Origin: Sphingomonas sp. EC-HK361
GTDB taxonomy: Bacteria; Pseudomonadota; Alphaproteobacteria; Sphingomonadales; Sphingomonadaceae
NCBI RefSeq assembly: GCF_902498785.1
Contig: NZ_LR701493.1
Coordinates: 419,459-483,458 of the forward strand
DNA length: 64,000 nucleotides
Reading direction: 5' to 3'
Within the stretch, counting starts at the first letter, position 1. Every line of letters begins with the position of its first letter. Below, piece after piece: positions 63,930 through 64,000 of the stretch. The notes below the pieces were generated by a model. It did not search any database and had not been told where the DNA came from. It saw nothing but the letters and a program-made list of their open reading frames with translations. The position numbers and the translations under genes were made by a program.

Positions 63930-64000
63930 GTTTGTGCTGAGCCTGTCGAAGCAGTGTTCTACCGCTATCCGAAAGAAGAACGGCACTTCGACAAGCTCAG
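63930..64000. repeat. Palindromic repeat cut by the window edge
   Basis: GCTGAGCCTGTCGAAG at the left and CTTCGACAAGCTCAG at the very end are inverted copies with one mismatch. The right outer arm is missing because the window ends. The CTTCGACAAGCTCAG core also occurs within 16021-16120. Confidence 0.75.

Noticed and set aside
1-64000. CRISPR array, prophage or insertion sequence
   Set aside because: No evenly spaced direct repeats, phage structural genes or transposases are present; the repeats seen are palindromic intergenic elements.

Overview
This 64 kb window is ordinary chromosome from a high-GC alphaproteobacterium, most likely Sphingomonas or a close relative. The evidence is a class I lysyl-tRNA synthetase, a COQ9 homologue, a CrtZ carotenoid hydroxylase, a phasin, MetX/MetW methionine genes, a hisC-tyrA pair, a large TonB-dependent receptor and a circularly permuted two-piece tmRNA whose tag reads ANDNEALAIAA. 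Palindromic intergenic repeats with cores such as CTTCGACAAGCTCAG recur through it. I see no prophage, transposase, integrase or CRISPR array. Genus is an inference; only class-level placement is firm.

Layout. 1-13.3 kb: the ParB C-terminus, a SixA-like phosphatase, a DinG-type helicase, a JmjC-like cupin, a glycine-zipper protein, lysK behind a strong hairpin, a DUF389 membrane protein, nhaA coupled to a histone-deacetylase-like hydrolase, an M19 dipeptidase, acylphosphatase, a cyclophilin and a PRC-barrel protein. 13.5-24 kb: two glutathione transferases, etfAB, sucC (without sucD), crtZ, a PilZ protein back to back with a BLUF photoreceptor, prs, gltX, TonB and a small membrane protein. 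23.3-27 kb: the riboflavin cluster ribD-ribE-ribB(X)-ribH plus a small membrane protein. 27-39.5 kb: a GreA/GreB-like factor, old yellow enzyme, EamA transporter, COQ9, feoAB, ssb, an HWE histidine kinase facing a lone receiver, metX-GNAT-metW, hisC-tyrA. 39.5-43.5 kb: ftsE-ftsX-ydcF-plsC, a zinc-ribbon membrane protein and tRNA-Leu(GAG). 43.9-52.7 kb: a dicarboxylate locus. 52.7-64 kb: PhoD, murA, a Crp-family regulator, clpS, phasin, sodC, two tandem amidohydrolases, an Rrf2 regulator, ssrA and a class-C-type serine hydrolase.

How genes work together. The best candidate for an undescribed system is the divergent locus at 43985-52660. A C4-dicarboxylate carrier (DctA), a TonB-dependent outer-membrane receptor and a periplasmic SGNH hydrolase overlap end to end as one operon. 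A DctB/DctD two-component pair is divergently transcribed from the same 200 bp. This suggests active outer-membrane capture of an ester or conjugate, periplasmic cleavage and inner-membrane uptake of the released acid. The DctD-like protein has lost the GAFTGA loop used to contact sigma-54, so the usual control logic cannot be assumed.

Other notable points are a 100-bp three-hairpin palindromic element inside the ribD reading frame, a RibB whose cyclohydrolase half lacks its zinc cysteines, a GNAT enzyme translationally coupled between metX and metW, a metal-ligand-free amidohydrolase coupled to an intact paralogue, and three tmRNA hairpins with near-identical loops on different stems.
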